This document shows positions 36,360 to 46,182 of a stretch of 64,000 nt of DNA, one piece after another. The translations under genes were made by a program, and so were the position numbers. Source of the DNA: Phyllobacterium sp. 628 (GTDB lineage Bacteria > Pseudomonadota > Alphaproteobacteria > Rhizobiales > Rhizobiaceae); contig NZ_CP050301.1 in assembly GCF_014189505.1 (NCBI RefSeq), forward strand, positions 1,123,501 through 1,187,500, read 5' to 3'. The notes under the pieces were generated by a model. The model had not been told where the DNA came from. It did not search any database and saw nothing but the letters and a program-made list of their open reading frames with translations. Each line of letters begins with the position of its first letter. The stretch's first letter is position 1.

Positions 36360-38540
36360 ATGAGCGAGCGTATTGAGATCAACGGTCTGAAAGTGGCAAA
36401 AGAGCTCCACGACTTTGTGGTGAACGAAGCTATTGCCGGAACGGGGGTCAGCGCCGATGCCTTTTTTCTCGGTTTGGCCGCTATTGTCGAGGACCTGTCA
36501 CCAAAAAACCGCACGCTGCTGGCCAAGCGTGATGCTTTTCAGGAAAAGCTCGACGCCTTTTATCGTGAGAAACGCGCGACCGGCTATTCGCAAGACGAGT
36601 ACGAGGCCGTCCTGAAGGAAATTGGCTATCTGCTGCCGGAAGGTGGTACGTTTTCCGTCTCCACTGACAATGTTGATCCCGAGATTGCCGTCACCGCAGG
36701 ACCACAGCTGGTTGTACCGGTCATGAATGCGCGCTACGCGCTCAATGCCGCCAATGCGCGCTGGGGTTCGCTCTATGATGCGCTTTATGGCACGGACGCA
36801 ATCCCGGAAACTGACGGTGCCGAGAAGGGCAATGCTTTCAATCCGGCACGTGGCGCCAAGGTCATTGCTTGGGCCAAGGCATTTCTTGACGATAGCGCTC
36901 CGCTGAATGGCGGAAGCTGGGCTGATGTTACCGGTCTCTCCGTTGAAAACGGCACGCTTAATCCAAAGGGTTCAAACGGCACATCCCTGTCCCTGAAGGA
37001 TCAAACACAGTTTGTTGGATACCGTGGAGATGCCGCCAAGCCGTCGTCCGTTCTTCTGGTCAAAAATGGCATGCATGTGGAAATCGTCGTCAATGCGGAT
37101 CACCCCATTGGCAAAACCGATCCGGCCAATATCGCTGATGTCATTCTGGAATCGGCACTGACCACCATTCAGGATTGCGAAGACTCGGTTGCGGCCGTCG
37201 ATGCGGAGGACAAGGTTGTTGTCTATCGCAACTGGCTTGGTCTCATGAATGGCGATTTGCAGGACACGTTTGAAAAGGGCGGCAAACCCGTCACGCGCAA
37301 GCTCAATCCGGACCGCGAATATACCGGCAAGGACGGCAAGCCGGTTACGCTGCCCGGCCGCTCGCTGATGCTGGTGCGCAATGTCGGGCATCTCATGACC
37401 AATCCGGCCATTCTCGACAAGGATGGCAATGAAGTGCCGGAAGGCATCATGGATGCGGCGATCACCGGTTTGATCGCGCTGCATGACGTTGGCACCAATG
37501 GCCGACGCATGAATTCGCGCGCCGGTTCCATGTATGTGGTGAAACCGAAAATGCACGGCCCCGAGGAAGTGGCCTTTGCCTCCGAACTGTTCGGACGGGT
37601 CGAGGCGGTTCTTGGCATGCAGCCCAACACGATCAAGATGGGCATCATGGACGAAGAGCGCCGCACCACCATTAATCTCAAGGAAGCGATCCGCGCTGCC
37701 AAGGAACGGGTCGTATTTATCAATACGGGCTTCCTTGATCGCACCGGTGATGAAATCCACACATCCATGGAAGCAGGCCCGATGATCCGCAAGGGCGACA
37801 TGAAGCAGGCATCGTGGATTGGCGCCTATGAAAACTGGAATGTCGATGTCGGGCTTGAATGCGGTTTGTCCGGTCATGCGCAGATCGGCAAAGGCATGTG
37901 GGCCATGCCCGACCTGATGGCAGCAATGCTTGAGCAGAAGATCGCCCATCCCAAGGCCGGTGCCAACACCGCATGGGTACCGTCGCCAACGGCGGCCACA
38001 CTGCATGCCACGCATTACCACAAAGTCAATGTAGCGGAGGTTCAGGCCAAGCTGAAGTCGCGCGGCCGTGCCAAGCTCAGTGATATCCTGTCGGTTCCCG
38101 TTGCCTCCCGCCCGAACTGGACACCGGAAGACATTCAGCATGAGCTCGACAACAATGCCCAAGGCATTCTCGGCTATGTTGTTCGCTGGGTCGATCAGGG
38201 TGTCGGTTGTTCCAAGGTGCCTGACATCAACAATGTCGGCCTCATGGAAGACCGCGCCACACTGCGTATTTCCGCCCAGCATATTGCCAACTGGCTGCAT
38301 CATGGCGTTGCCAGCCAGGCCCAGGTTCTCGAAACGCTCAAGCGCATGGCCGCCATCGTTGACAAGCAGAATGCCGGTGACCCGCTCTATCAGCCAATGG
38401 CAGCCGACTTTGAGGGTTCTGTGGCATTTCAGGCGGCTTGCGACTTGGTGTTCAAAGGCCGCGAGCAGCCGAATGGTTATACAGAACCGGTCCTGCATCG
38501 CCGCAGGCTGGAACTGAAGGCCAAGCAAGCAGCAGCCTGA
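36360..38540 (+). CDS. glcB: Malate synthase G
   Basis: A 726-residue monomeric malate synthase condensing glyoxylate and acetyl-CoA to malate. Signatures include [60 protein letters not shown] and the active-site region near [17 protein letters not shown]. The length is normal for isoform G. TTAAGGAG lies eight bases before the ATG. There is no isocitrate lyase, glycolate oxidase or regulator next to it. A small secreted-protein gene begins four bases downstream. Confidence 0.97.
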   Translation: MSERIEINGLKVAKELHDFVVNEAIAGTGVSADAFFLGLAAIVEDLSPKNRTLLAKRDAFQEKLDAFYREKRATGYSQDEYEAVLKEIGYLLPEGGTFSVSTDNVDPEIAVTAGPQLVVPVMNARYALNAANARWGSLYDALYGTDAIPETDGAEKGNAFNPARGAKVIAWAKAFLDDSAPLNGGSWADVTGLSVENGTLNPKGSNGTSLSLKDQTQFVGYRGDAAKPSSVLLVKNGMHVEIVVNADHPIGKTDPANIADVILESALTTIQDCEDSVAAVDAEDKVVVYRNWLGLMNGDLQDTFEKGGKPVTRKLNPDREYTGKDGKPVTLPGRSLMLVRNVGHLMTNPAILDKDGNEVPEGIMDAAITGLIALHDVGTNGRRMNSRAGSMYVVKPKMHGPEEVAFASELFGRVEAVLGMQPNTIKMGIMDEERRTTINLKEAIRAAKERVVFINTGFLDRTGDEIHTSMEAGPMIRKGDMKQASWIGAYENWNVDVGLECGLSGHAQIGKGMWAMPDLMAAMLEQKIAHPKAGANTAWVPSPTAATLHATHYHKVNVAEVQAKLKSRGRAKLSDILSVPVASRPNWTPEDIQHELDNNAQGILGYVVRWVDQGVGCSKVPDINNVGLMEDRATLRISAQHIANWLHHGVASQAQVLETLKRMAAIVDKQNAGDPLYQPMAADFEGSVAFQAACDLVFKGREQPNGYTEPVLHRRRLELKAKQAAA

Positions 38541-38544
38541 TCCG

Positions 38545-39060
38545 ATGAAAAACCTCTGCCTCCCGGCTCTGTTGTTCTCCGCATTGTTGGCGGGCGCAGG
38601 GCTGGCGGAGGCAGAAAGTGCTCCACCAGCCGTCGAAATTCTCAACTGGGGGCTGACGCACGCCAAGGATATCGGCACCGAAACCTCACCGGATACGCCG
38701 ACGGGTTATAACCGGCTTGTCGATGGTCCAGTGGATGTCACTCGAACCGAGACAATCAGCGCCTGTCTTGGAACGAGTTTCGGCGTCATGTACGCCGCTT
38801 TCAACATCCCGGATTTTCAGTCCGTTCCCATACTCGTTGTCGTTCAACACCCTGCTATCCGTCCGCCGGATGGCCGCATCATGGAAAAGAGTAGCTGGCC
38901 GGACAGTGCCATTCGGCGTCAGCGCTACGCGGGTTGGGTTTTCGAGAAAAGCTATGAGCTTGTCTCAGGTGTCTGGAGATTCTCGCTTCGCGATACGAAC
39001 GGCCGTGAACTTGCCACCAAAACCTTCAATGTGACAGCTGGAACCTGTCCAATCTCCTGA
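38545..39060 (+). CDS. Secreted protein, probable DUF3859
   Basis: A 171-residue protein with a signal peptide (MKNLCLPALLFSALLAGAGL, cleavage near AEAES). The mature domain is beta-rich (VEILNWGLTHAKDIGTE, GVWRFSLRDTNGRELATKTF) and resembles DUF3859 proteins, of unknown function. Two cysteines (ISACLGTSF and TAGTCPIS) could pair in the periplasm. It begins four bases after glcB and is probably transcribed with it, although no functional link is obvious. Confidence 0.65.
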   Translation: MKNLCLPALLFSALLAGAGLAEAESAPPAVEILNWGLTHAKDIGTETSPDTPTGYNRLVDGPVDVTRTETISACLGTSFGVMYAAFNIPDFQSVPILVVVQHPAIRPPDGRIMEKSSWPDSAIRRQRYAGWVFEKSYELVSGVWRFSLRDTNGRELATKTFNVTAGTCPIS

Positions 39061-39349
39061 ATGGGAAATTTGCTCTAGTGCTTGTCAGGCAACGGCCCTG
39101 TCAGACAATTCTGGATTGCATCACCCAGAAACCACACGGTCTTCTCTCTGTCTTCATCGCGCAGATCAGGCATGCGGTGCGGACGAAGTTTTCGTCTCTG
39201 CGCATTTTGGAGCTCCGGTTTCAGCCCTATGCGACTTCTAGGACCACTCGTGCCTGCAAATAGCAATTGTCACGGCGCAAAATTTGATTATTGGATAGTG
39301 CCGATTAGTTCCTGTGTCTCTTCAGACGAAATTGGTGATGGGTTTATCC
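39061..39349. other. Intergenic region with possible decayed sequence
   Basis: About 290 bases between the DUF3859 and HWE-kinase genes. Both strands carry open frames of about 60 codons over 39075-39266, but neither has a good ribosome binding site or recognisable protein. Its left edge contains AAATTTGCTCTA (39065-39076), whose complement TAGAGCAAATTT matches the outer end of the palindromic element at 57051-57346. It presumably also holds the kinase promoter. Confidence 0.35.
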
Positions 39350-41392
39350 ATGAGCGATTTGCCCCTTTCAGTACTCAACGACGCCCATAGGCTGGCCGCT
39401 CTCGATAAGTACGATATTCTGGATACTCCGGCTGAGCCGGCTTTCGATAATATCGTTTCCCTTGCCAAACAGATTTGCGAAACGCCGGTGGCGCTGATCA
39501 GTCTGGTCACCGATAACAGGCAATGGTTCAAGGCCCGTTCCGGCTTCGAACCCTGCGAGACGCCGTTGGAGCAGTCGGTTTGCGCCCATGCTTTGCCGAC
39601 TGGCTCCGTTCTCATTATTCCTGATCTGACATTGGATGAACGCACAAAAAACAACACGCTGGTGACGGAAGAGCCATTCATTCGATTTTATGCCGGAGCC
39701 GTGCTGAACACACCAAGCGGCGAAGCTATCGGCACCCTGTGTGTCATCGACAACAAACCGCGTCCCGGCGGGTTGACTGAAGCGCAGACCGAGGCGCTGC
39801 AGGATCTTGCAGAACAGGTTATCACCATTCTCGAGCTGCGCCGGGTTCTGGAAGACCGCAACGATGTGGTGATCCAGCAGCGCCGGACGGTTCGCTCCAG
39901 CCTCAAACGGGCATTGACGAGCGAAGCGGCGCGCAACAAACAATACAGGATTGACGGCTGGCTGGGGTCCGCGCAACAGGCGGGTGGTATCGGGGCTTTC
40001 GAACTCGATATGCAAACCAATATGTCGCGCGTGACGCCCGAGATGTGCCGTTTGTATGGATTGGAAGAGAGCGAACAATATCCGGCTCCAACGTTCGAAG
40101 TGCAGACCTATGAGGAAGACCGGCACCTTGTATCCGACCAGTCTTCGCGTAGCGAAGGCAACGTTATTCTTGATATCGAATATCGGATAAAGCGGGCTGA
40201 CGACGGTGCATTGCGTTGGCTAAGCCGCCGGGGCGAACTGTCGTATGACGACAATGGTCGGCCGGCCTTTTTCCGCGGAACGGTGCAGGATATTACCAAG
40301 CGCAAAACTGCGGAAATCCGTCAGGCTGCGCTCCTGGAACTCGGCGACAACATTCGTGACGCGAGTACCACGGGCGAAGCCGCCGAGATTGCTTCGCGTA
40401 TCCTCTGTGACAATCTGGGCGCCGGACGGGCTGGGTTTGCCATTATTGATCTCACATCCGATCTGTTCAATGTCGAGCGCGACTGGGTTACTGCTGGCCT
40501 GAAGTCCATGGCGGGCCGTCATTCGCTCGTCAATTTCACCGCCACGATCAAGAATTCACAGATCGGCATTCCGATTGCTGTTGCCGATATCCCCAATACG
40601 GAATGGCTGGCGCTTGATTATGATGGTTACAGTGCCATTGAGGCGCGCTCCTTCATCAACGTTCCCCTGATGCACAATGGCGAACTGGTGGGTCTAATGT
40701 TCGTGCATGATAAAAACCCGCGGGATTGGCAAACTGACGATATCCAGTTCGTCGTCAGTATTGCCGACCGGACTTATGCGGCCATCGCCAAGCTGCAGGC
40801 CGAACATGAACAGGGTATTCTCAATCAGGAACTCAGCCACCGTCTGAAGAATACGCTCACCATGGTGCAGGCGATTGCCACGCAAACCCTGCGGGATGCG
40901 CCACAGGACGCGGTTGAGGCTTTCAAACAGCGCATAATGGCGCTTAGTTCAGCGCATAATGTTTTGTTGCACCAGAATTGGTCAGCCGCACGCATACGCT
41001 CGGTGCTGGAGAGCGTTCTTGCGCTGCATGGCGAGGCCTCGCAGTTCACTCTTTTTGGACCCAATCTTAATCTGGGGCCGAAAGCGGTTCTGTCGCTATC
41101 CCTGCTGCTGCATGAGCTTGCCACGAACGCGCTGAAATATGGTTCGCTGTCCGACGCGCATGGCAATGTTGGTATCAGCTGGGAAATCCAGCGCGCGCCC
41201 TCGCAGCTGGAATTCGTGCTGACATGGCGTGAGCGTGGTGGTCCTATCCCGGTCGAGCCTTCGAAGAAAGGCTTCGGCTCGCGCCTTATTCGTTTTGGCC
41301 TGTCCGGAACAGGTGATGCCGACCTGCAATATGAGAAGGAAGGGCTTGTCGCCCGGTTCAAGGCGCCGCTGGCGCTGGTTATGGATAATTGA
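39350..41392 (+). CDS. GAF-PAS-GAF sensor histidine kinase (HWE family)
   Basis: About 680 residues, no transmembrane helix, so cytosolic. An N-terminal GAF domain (residues ~1-165; KQICETPVALISLVTDNRQWF) is followed by a PAS domain (~205-325), a second GAF (~330-490) and an HWE-type transmitter: H-box LSHRLKNTLTMVQAIATQTL, N-box LLHELATNALKYGSLS and the WRE in VLTWRERGG that names the family. Such kinases in rhizobia often feed the general stress response or light/redox signalling. No response regulator is adjacent. ATGs at 39338 and 39350 are both possible starts. Confidence 0.87.
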   Translation: MSDLPLSVLNDAHRLAALDKYDILDTPAEPAFDNIVSLAKQICETPVALISLVTDNRQWFKARSGFEPCETPLEQSVCAHALPTGSVLIIPDLTLDERTKNNTLVTEEPFIRFYAGAVLNTPSGEAIGTLCVIDNKPRPGGLTEAQTEALQDLAEQVITILELRRVLEDRNDVVIQQRRTVRSSLKRALTSEAARNKQYRIDGWLGSAQQAGGIGAFELDMQTNMSRVTPEMCRLYGLEESEQYPAPTFEVQTYEEDRHLVSDQSSRSEGNVILDIEYRIKRADDGALRWLSRRGELSYDDNGRPAFFRGTVQDITKRKTAEIRQAALLELGDNIRDASTTGEAAEIASRILCDNLGAGRAGFAIIDLTSDLFNVERDWVTAGLKSMAGRHSLVNFTATIKNSQIGIPIAVADIPNTEWLALDYDGYSAIEARSFINVPLMHNGELVGLMFVHDKNPRDWQTDDIQFVVSIADRTYAAIAKLQAEHEQGILNQELSHRLKNTLTMVQAIATQTLRDAPQDAVEAFKQRIMALSSAHNVLLHQNWSAARIRSVLESVLALHGEASQFTLFGPNLNLGPKAVLSLSLLLHELATNALKYGSLSDAHGNVGISWEIQRAPSQLEFVLTWRERGGPIPVEPSKKGFGSRLIRFGLSGTGDADLQYEKEGLVARFKAPLALVMDN

Positions 41393-41429
41393 TCTATACG
41401 GCTTTATGATCTGGTGAATTCCGAGGGGC

Positions 41430-42356
41430 ATGAAACCGATGCGCATCATTTGGAAGTCTCTGACCGCGTGTTTGCTGCTTCTGGTGTTGCCGGGCAGTGC
41501 CATGGCGCTTGCACCCGATACCAGTCTTTACCGTGCTCAGGCGGTCGTCACCGGGCAAGGGGAAGTTAATCGGCGGCTCGGGCTGGCTCAGTGTCTGGAA
41601 GATGTTCTGGTCAAGGTGTCGGGCGATCCTCGTCTGATCGGCGACACTGCTGCTATTGCTCTGGGCGCTAACACCCCCGGGCTTGTGACAGGCTTCTCTT
41701 ATCACGATCGCCTTGCGGGAAAGCCCGTTCATGACGAGCAGGGCACCAATGACCGTCCGCATGATCTCCTCGTAGATTTTGATCCGAAGGCACTCAACAT
41801 CGCCTTGCAGACGCTTGGGCGCACGGCTTGGCTGGGCCCGAAGCCAAGGATAGCCGTCTTTCTCGCAGTGCAAGGACGGAAGGATGCATTTGTGCTCGCC
41901 AGCGACAGTGAGCATGACCCGGATATGCGAGCTTCACTGACATCGGCAGCAGACCGCGTTGGTCTGCCGATGTCCTTGCCCGCACAGGCTCAACTGATGC
42001 AGTGGGATGCCAAATCGCTGGCTACCGCTGACCTTGCAAGCCTTGATGCGGCTGCGAAGACCGGCATTGGTGATCTCGCACTCTCCGGTTCAATGGTCTG
42101 GAGTGACGAGGCTCCAGGCTGGATCGCAGATTGGCGGCTTGGTGCCAAGGGCAGGACCTTTCACTGGCAAATCCGGGGTGTCAGTTTCGACGATGCATTC
42201 CGCAATGGCCTGCGTGGTGCGCTGCAGATCTCTTTCCGGCAATGGTCAGCCGCGTTAGCGGCACTTAGACTTTGGCGGCATTGTTCGGAGCATCATTTGA
42301 TGCTGTATTTGCGCCTGAAAAGGACAAAAGATGCGTGCTACACTCGCTCTCGATGA
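41430..42356 (+). CDS. DUF2066 secreted protein, apparently frameshifted at its C-terminus
   Basis: A protein with a signal peptide (SLTACLLLLVLPGSAMA) and the DUF2066 core (YRAQAVVTGQGEVNRRLGLA, LVKVSGDPRLI). Around 42228-42231 the frame appears to slip: after GALQI the open frame continues with about 41 unlikely residues into the vapB gene, while skipping one base gives LSGNGQPR and a stop at 42258. The second reading looks like a natural end, so I suspect a one-base insertion (true mutation or sequencing error). In relatives, as I recall, this gene precedes a perM-like gene and hdaA, both absent here. Confidence 0.65.
   Translation: MKPMRIIWKSLTACLLLLVLPGSAMALAPDTSLYRAQAVVTGQGEVNRRLGLAQCLEDVLVKVSGDPRLIGDTAAIALGANTPGLVTGFSYHDRLAGKPVHDEQGTNDRPHDLLVDFDPKALNIALQTLGRTAWLGPKPRIAVFLAVQGRKDAFVLASDSEHDPDMRASLTSAADRVGLPMSLPAQAQLMQWDAKSLATADLASLDAAAKTGIGDLALSGSMVWSDEAPGWIADWRLGAKGRTFHWQIRGVSFDDAFRNGLRGALQISFRQWSAALAALRLWRHCSEHHLMLYLRLKRTKDACYTRSR
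42289..42304. promoter_or_regulatory. Palindromic operator candidate of vapB
   Basis: AGCATCA-TT-TGATGCT is a perfect 16-base palindrome centred about 34 bases before the vapB ATG. VapB-type antitoxins repress their own operon by binding such palindromes, so this probably marks the native promoter. Confidence 0.55.
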
Positions 42357-42516
42357 CGATTTGATTGCCAAGGCGCAAGCTTTCACAGGTGTTCAGGAGA
42401 AGTCTGCGCTTATTCACGAGGCTCTCAAAGCGTTGATTGAGCGTGAAAGTGCGCGCCGTCTTGCGCTGCTTGGCGGCAACGCGGCTGAAACCCGGCACTC
42501 GTTTGTGGACACGTGA
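42331..42516 (+). CDS. vapB: VapB-type antitoxin without a toxin partner
   Basis: A 61-residue protein matching short VapB/DUF2191 antitoxins: MRATLALDDDLIAKAQAFTG is the ribbon-helix-helix half, and SALIHEALKALIERESARRL the following helix. AAAAGGA lies eight bases before the ATG. Normally vapC (PIN-domain ribonuclease) overlaps the end of vapB. Here no PIN frame follows; the last residues SFVDT resemble the start of many VapC proteins (LVDTS), as if a deletion joined vapB to a vapC remnant. Orphan antitoxins may guard against related toxins elsewhere. Confidence 0.75.
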   Translation: MRATLALDDDLIAKAQAFTGVQEKSALIHEALKALIERESARRLALLGGNAAETRHSFVDT

Positions 42517-42641
42517 CAAGAGGCTGAAGGCAGCTGCGATCCGGCTACAACTGCATTCCGGATTGATCTAAAGCTATAGAATCCGTGTGCTGGCGTTAAC
42601 GCTACTTGTTTGCTGGCTGATTCTTGTTTACGCGATTGGCC

Positions 42642-43331
42642 ATGAAACTGCTTGCGCTTGATACGGCTTCCAATCTCTGCTCCGTCGCTGTTCTCGATAT
42701 TCAAACCGGGACCATGCTCGCAGCGATCAGTGAGGATATCGGCAAAGGCCATGCTGAACGCCTCATGGGACTTGTCGAACAGGCATTAGCCGAGGCGGGC
42801 GTTGCAATCGATGTTGTTACCAAGATTGCTGTCAGTATAGGTCCCGGCTCATTCACCGGCGTGCGTGTCGGTGTTTCCACAGCGCGGGGTTTTGCGTTGG
42901 CGCTGAAATGTCCGGTCGCGGGCGTGAGCACGCTGGAGGCGCTGGCCTTTGACGCGCGGCAAGCATTTCCGGGGCGTCCTGTCCTGTCAATCATCGATGC
43001 ACGGCGCGACGAGATCTATGCCCAGTTCTTTGCTGCCGATGGCTCGCCCGACTCGATTCCCGGCGTGACAACGCTGCCTGAAGTCTTTGCCGCACTGGCT
43101 GAACGCGATGGGAATATGGTTCTGTCCGGTTCAGGCGCGGCTCTCGTCAATGCTGGTCTGGAGCACTATCTGGATGTAGCCGTCACCGATTCGACAGGCA
43201 GTATCGAAGCTTTTGCCCGCCTTGGCGCAACGCGCGAGACTTATGGCGAAGCGCCAAAGCCGCTTTATCTGCGCGGGCTGGATGTCAAGCCGCAGCAGGG
43301 GTTCGTTCTGAAGAGGAAGGTCGCGGAATGA
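42642..43331 (+). CDS. tsaB: tRNA threonylcarbamoyladenosine biosynthesis protein TsaB
   Basis: A 229-residue ASKHA-fold protein that partners TsaD in making the universal t6A37 modification. MKLLALDTASNLCSVAV and ISIGPGSFTGVRVGVSTARG are the family's hallmarks. The start at 42642 is chosen over an in-frame TTG at 42624. A perfect 10-bp palindrome (42593-42602, GCGTTAACGC) lies upstream and may belong to its promoter. The stop overlaps rimI by four bases (ATGA). Confidence 0.94.
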   Translation: MKLLALDTASNLCSVAVLDIQTGTMLAAISEDIGKGHAERLMGLVEQALAEAGVAIDVVTKIAVSIGPGSFTGVRVGVSTARGFALALKCPVAGVSTLEALAFDARQAFPGRPVLSIIDARRDEIYAQFFAADGSPDSIPGVTTLPEVFAALAERDGNMVLSGSGAALVNAGLEHYLDVAVTDSTGSIEAFARLGATRETYGEAPKPLYLRGLDVKPQQGFVLKRKVAE

Positions 43332-43831
43332 TGGGCTTTCCCATGGGCAATATGCGATCCCGTGCCTTTGTCATCGAGCCATTGGTGAATGCCGATGCAA
43401 TCCATCTGGCGAAGCTGCATGCCCTGACCTTCGGCCAGCCATGGAATGAAGACGAGTTCCAGGCGCTGATCGGGCAGGATACCGTTTTTGGCTTTATTGC
43501 CCGCGAGGAAGGCAACCGCGCAGCGCCGCCCGGGGGCTTTGTACTGGCGCGGCTGGTGGTGGATGAGGCAGAAATTCTGACCGTGGCTGTCGCGCCGGTG
43601 TCGCAGCGTCGTGGCCTCGGTCATGCCCTGATGGATGCGACACTGCGCCATTTGCACAATGCCCGCGCCGAAATGCTGTTTCTGGAAGTTGACGAGATCA
43701 ATACGCCAGCGCTGGCGCTGTATCGCCGGCTCGGGTTCAAGCAGGTAGGCAAGCGCCCAGGTTATTATCAAACCGCTGACGGGCGCTCTGCCGCGCTCAC
43801 GATGCGCCGCGATTTGAAGCAGGTACGCTGA
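43328..43831 (+). CDS. rimI: Ribosomal protein S18-alanine N-acetyltransferase
   Basis: A 167-residue GNAT enzyme. VAVAPVSQRRGLGHALMDAT is the acetyl-CoA motif, and FLEVDEINTPALALYRRLGFKQVGKRPGYY matches RimI well. It acetylates the N-terminus of S18 and possibly other proteins. The tsaB-rimI pairing is typical. ATG codons at 43328, 43343 and 43352 compete for start; the first overlaps the tsaB stop. Confidence 0.88.
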   Translation: MMGFPMGNMRSRAFVIEPLVNADAIHLAKLHALTFGQPWNEDEFQALIGQDTVFGFIAREEGNRAAPPGGFVLARLVVDEAEILTVAVAPVSQRRGLGHALMDATLRHLHNARAEMLFLEVDEINTPALALYRRLGFKQVGKRPGYYQTADGRSAALTMRRDLKQVR

Positions 43832-43832
43832 A

Positions 43833-44702
43833 ATGATGGCCTGGCTTCGCTTCATCGTCACAGCGACAATTTTCGCCCTCGTCACCCTGGTTTCGTTGCC
43901 GCTGCAATATCTGTTCGTAAAGACCGGTGTGGGCCTGCAGAAGAAGTTTCCGCTGCTGTTCCACCGGCTTGGCTGCAAGCTTCTGGGGTTGAAGGTGCAC
44001 GTGCATGGTGAAATGGCGACGCAGCGCCCGCTGCTGTTAGCCGCCAACCACGCTTCGTGGAGCGATATCGTGGTGCTGGGGTCGCTGAAGGAAATATCCT
44101 TCATTGCCAAGGCCGAAGTTGCCAACTGGCCGCTCTTCGGCATGTTCGCCAAACTGCAACGCTCGGTTTTTGTCGAGCGGGAAAAGCGCGGCAAGACCCA
44201 TCATCAGGCCAGCGAAATTGCCACACGGCTGGCATCCGGCGATGTGATGGTATTGTTTGCCGAAGGCACGACGTCCGATGGTAACAGGGTGCTGCCCTTC
44301 AAGACGTCGCTGTTTGGTGCGGCGCAGGTGGCCATCCGCGAAACCAGCGTGCAGGAAGTCACGGTGCAACCGGTCGCCATCGCCTATACGCGGGTGCACG
44401 GCGTGCCTATGGGGCGGTTTCATCGTCCGCTTATTTCATGGCCGGGTGATGTGACCTTGGGGCCGAGCCTGATTGGCCTGTTGAAGGATGGCGCCCTTGA
44501 TGTTGATGTCTGGTTCGGCGAACCTGTGACCATCGACGGCAAGAGCGATCGGAAGGCGCTGGCTCGGCTGATGGAAGAACGTGTGCGGGAGATGATGATG
44601 TCGTCGCTGCTCGGGCGTGACCTCGTTACACCTCGGGCTGAAAGCGTTGATGCGGCTATTCTGCCTGACTCCGCTATTCTCAAAGACGTCAAAAAGCTTT
44701 AG
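43833..44702 (+). CDS. Lysophospholipid/lyso-ornithine lipid acyltransferase (PlsC family)
   Basis: A 289-residue membrane-associated acyltransferase with an N-terminal helix (residues 5-25), catalytic HX4D box NHASWSDIVVL, second block FAEGTTSDGNRVLPFK and block III VQPVAIAYTRVHG. It transfers fatty acid to a lyso-lipid. In Sinorhizobium the olsA gene, making ornithine lipid, lies in a comparable place next to miaB as I recall, so OlsA is a real possibility; olsB is not here. Phosphatidic acid synthesis is the alternative. Confidence 0.82.
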   Translation: MMAWLRFIVTATIFALVTLVSLPLQYLFVKTGVGLQKKFPLLFHRLGCKLLGLKVHVHGEMATQRPLLLAANHASWSDIVVLGSLKEISFIAKAEVANWPLFGMFAKLQRSVFVEREKRGKTHHQASEIATRLASGDVMVLFAEGTTSDGNRVLPFKTSLFGAAQVAIRETSVQEVTVQPVAIAYTRVHGVPMGRFHRPLISWPGDVTLGPSLIGLLKDGALDVDVWFGEPVTIDGKSDRKALARLMEERVREMMMSSLLGRDLVTPRAESVDAAILPDSAILKDVKKL

Positions 44703-44711
44703 AAGCCTCGC

Positions 44712-46151
44712 ATGGACGATATCAATATCACGCACAAACCGGATGAGGCATCCGGAACCGCACCGCTTTCGCCTGCGCTGGCCAACACGCGCAAGGTCTA
44801 TGTGAAGACCTATGGCTGCCAGATGAATGTCTATGACAGCCAGCGCATGACCGACAGTCTGGCGGCGGAGGGTTACACGGCAACCGATACGGCGGATGAT
44901 GCCGATCTGGTGCTGATCAACACGTGCCATATCCGCGAAAAGGCCTCGGAGAAGCTTTATTCGGCGCTTGGCCGTCTGCGTAAGATGAAGGACGCCCGCG
45001 CCAAAGAAGGCCGCGAGTTGACCGTCGGTGTTGCCGGTTGTGTGGCACAGGCCGAAGGTGACGAAATCACCCGCCGCGCGCCGGTCGTCGATCTGGTGGT
45101 CGGCCCCCAGACCTATCACCGTCTGCCGCAGGCGCTTGCCCGCGTGCGTCAGGGCGAACGTGTGGTTGAAACCGAATATGCCATTGAGGACAAGTTCGAG
45201 CATCTGCCTGCGCCTCAGAAGGAACAGACCAGAAGCCGTGGAGTTACAGCCTTTCTGACGGTGCAGGAAGGCTGCGACAAGTTCTGCACCTTCTGTGTCG
45301 TGCCCTATACGCGCGGTTCTGAAGTTTCGCGCCCGGTGGCGCAAATTCTCAAAGAAGCAGAAAAGCTGGCAGATGCCGGTGTGCGTGAATTGACGCTGCT
45401 TGGCCAGAACGTCAATGCCTGGCATGGTGAAGGGCCTGACGGGCGCGAATGGGGTTTGGGCGAGTTGCTTTATCGCCTCGCTGAAATTCCCGGCATTGTC
45501 CGCCTGCGCTATATCACCAGCCATCCGCGTGACATGGACGATACGCTGATCAATGCACACCGTGACCTGCCCATGCTGATGCCATACCTGCATCTACCCG
45601 TGCAGGCGGGGTCTGACCGTATTTTGAAGGCCATGAACCGCAGACATACGGCGGCAGATTATGTTCGCCTGATCGACCGCATTCGTGATGCCCGGTCCGA
45701 TATTGCTCTGTCCGGCGATTTCATCGTCGGTTTTCCCGGTGAAACGGAAGCGGACTTTGAAGCAACGCTGCAGATCGTGCGTGATGTCACCTACGCTGCC
45801 GCCTATTCGTTCAAATATTCGCCGCGTCCCGGCACGCCCGGTGCCGATATGGATGATCATGTTGCGGAAGCGGTGAAGGATGAAAGACTGCAGCGCCTGC
45901 AGGCTTTGCTGTCCGAGCAGCAATATGCCTTCCAGCGCAGCCTCGTCGGCAAGCCGATGGATGTGCTGATCGAAAAGGCCGGACGGGTGCCCGGACAGAT
46001 GGTTGGACGATCTCCCTGGTTACAACCCGTAATTATCGATGTACATGGCGGCAAAATCGGCGACATAATCAACGTACGAATCATCGACACGGGAACCAAC
46101 AGTCTTATTGGTGTTCGTGACATGAAAAGTTCGAACGATGTGACTATATGA
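44712..46151 (+). CDS. miaB: tRNA-2-methylthio-N6-dimethylallyladenosine synthase
   Basis: A 479-residue radical SAM methylthiotransferase acting on A37 of tRNA. The N-terminal UPF0004 domain has three cluster cysteines ([29 protein letters not shown]), the radical SAM cluster motif is [15 protein letters not shown], and a C-terminal TRAM domain starts near [14 protein letters not shown]. Part of the long same-strand run from tsaB to trmB. Confidence 0.96.
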   Translation: MDDINITHKPDEASGTAPLSPALANTRKVYVKTYGCQMNVYDSQRMTDSLAAEGYTATDTADDADLVLINTCHIREKASEKLYSALGRLRKMKDARAKEGRELTVGVAGCVAQAEGDEITRRAPVVDLVVGPQTYHRLPQALARVRQGERVVETEYAIEDKFEHLPAPQKEQTRSRGVTAFLTVQEGCDKFCTFCVVPYTRGSEVSRPVAQILKEAEKLADAGVRELTLLGQNVNAWHGEGPDGREWGLGELLYRLAEIPGIVRLRYITSHPRDMDDTLINAHRDLPMLMPYLHLPVQAGSDRILKAMNRRHTAADYVRLIDRIRDARSDIALSGDFIVGFPGETEADFEATLQIVRDVTYAAAYSFKYSPRPGTPGADMDDHVAEAVKDERLQRLQALLSEQQYAFQRSLVGKPMDVLIEKAGRVPGQMVGRSPWLQPVIIDVHGGKIGDIINVRIIDTGTNSLIGVRDMKSSNDVTI

Positions 46152-46182
46152 GGGACTGAACACCTTTGGTAAGGAGAGCCGA

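Noticed and set aside
36972-38678. 568-codon antisense frame under glcB
   Set aside because: glcB is full length and conserved on the other strand; the antisense frame has a His/Gly/Arg-rich shadow composition and no motif.
39075-39266. Overlapping ~60-codon frames on both strands
   Set aside because: Neither has a good ribosome binding site or plausible protein character; treated as non-coding or decayed sequence.
44436-45593. 385-codon antisense frame under plsC and miaB
   Set aside because: It crosses two well-defined genes on the opposite strand, has no ribosome binding site and no recognisable domain.
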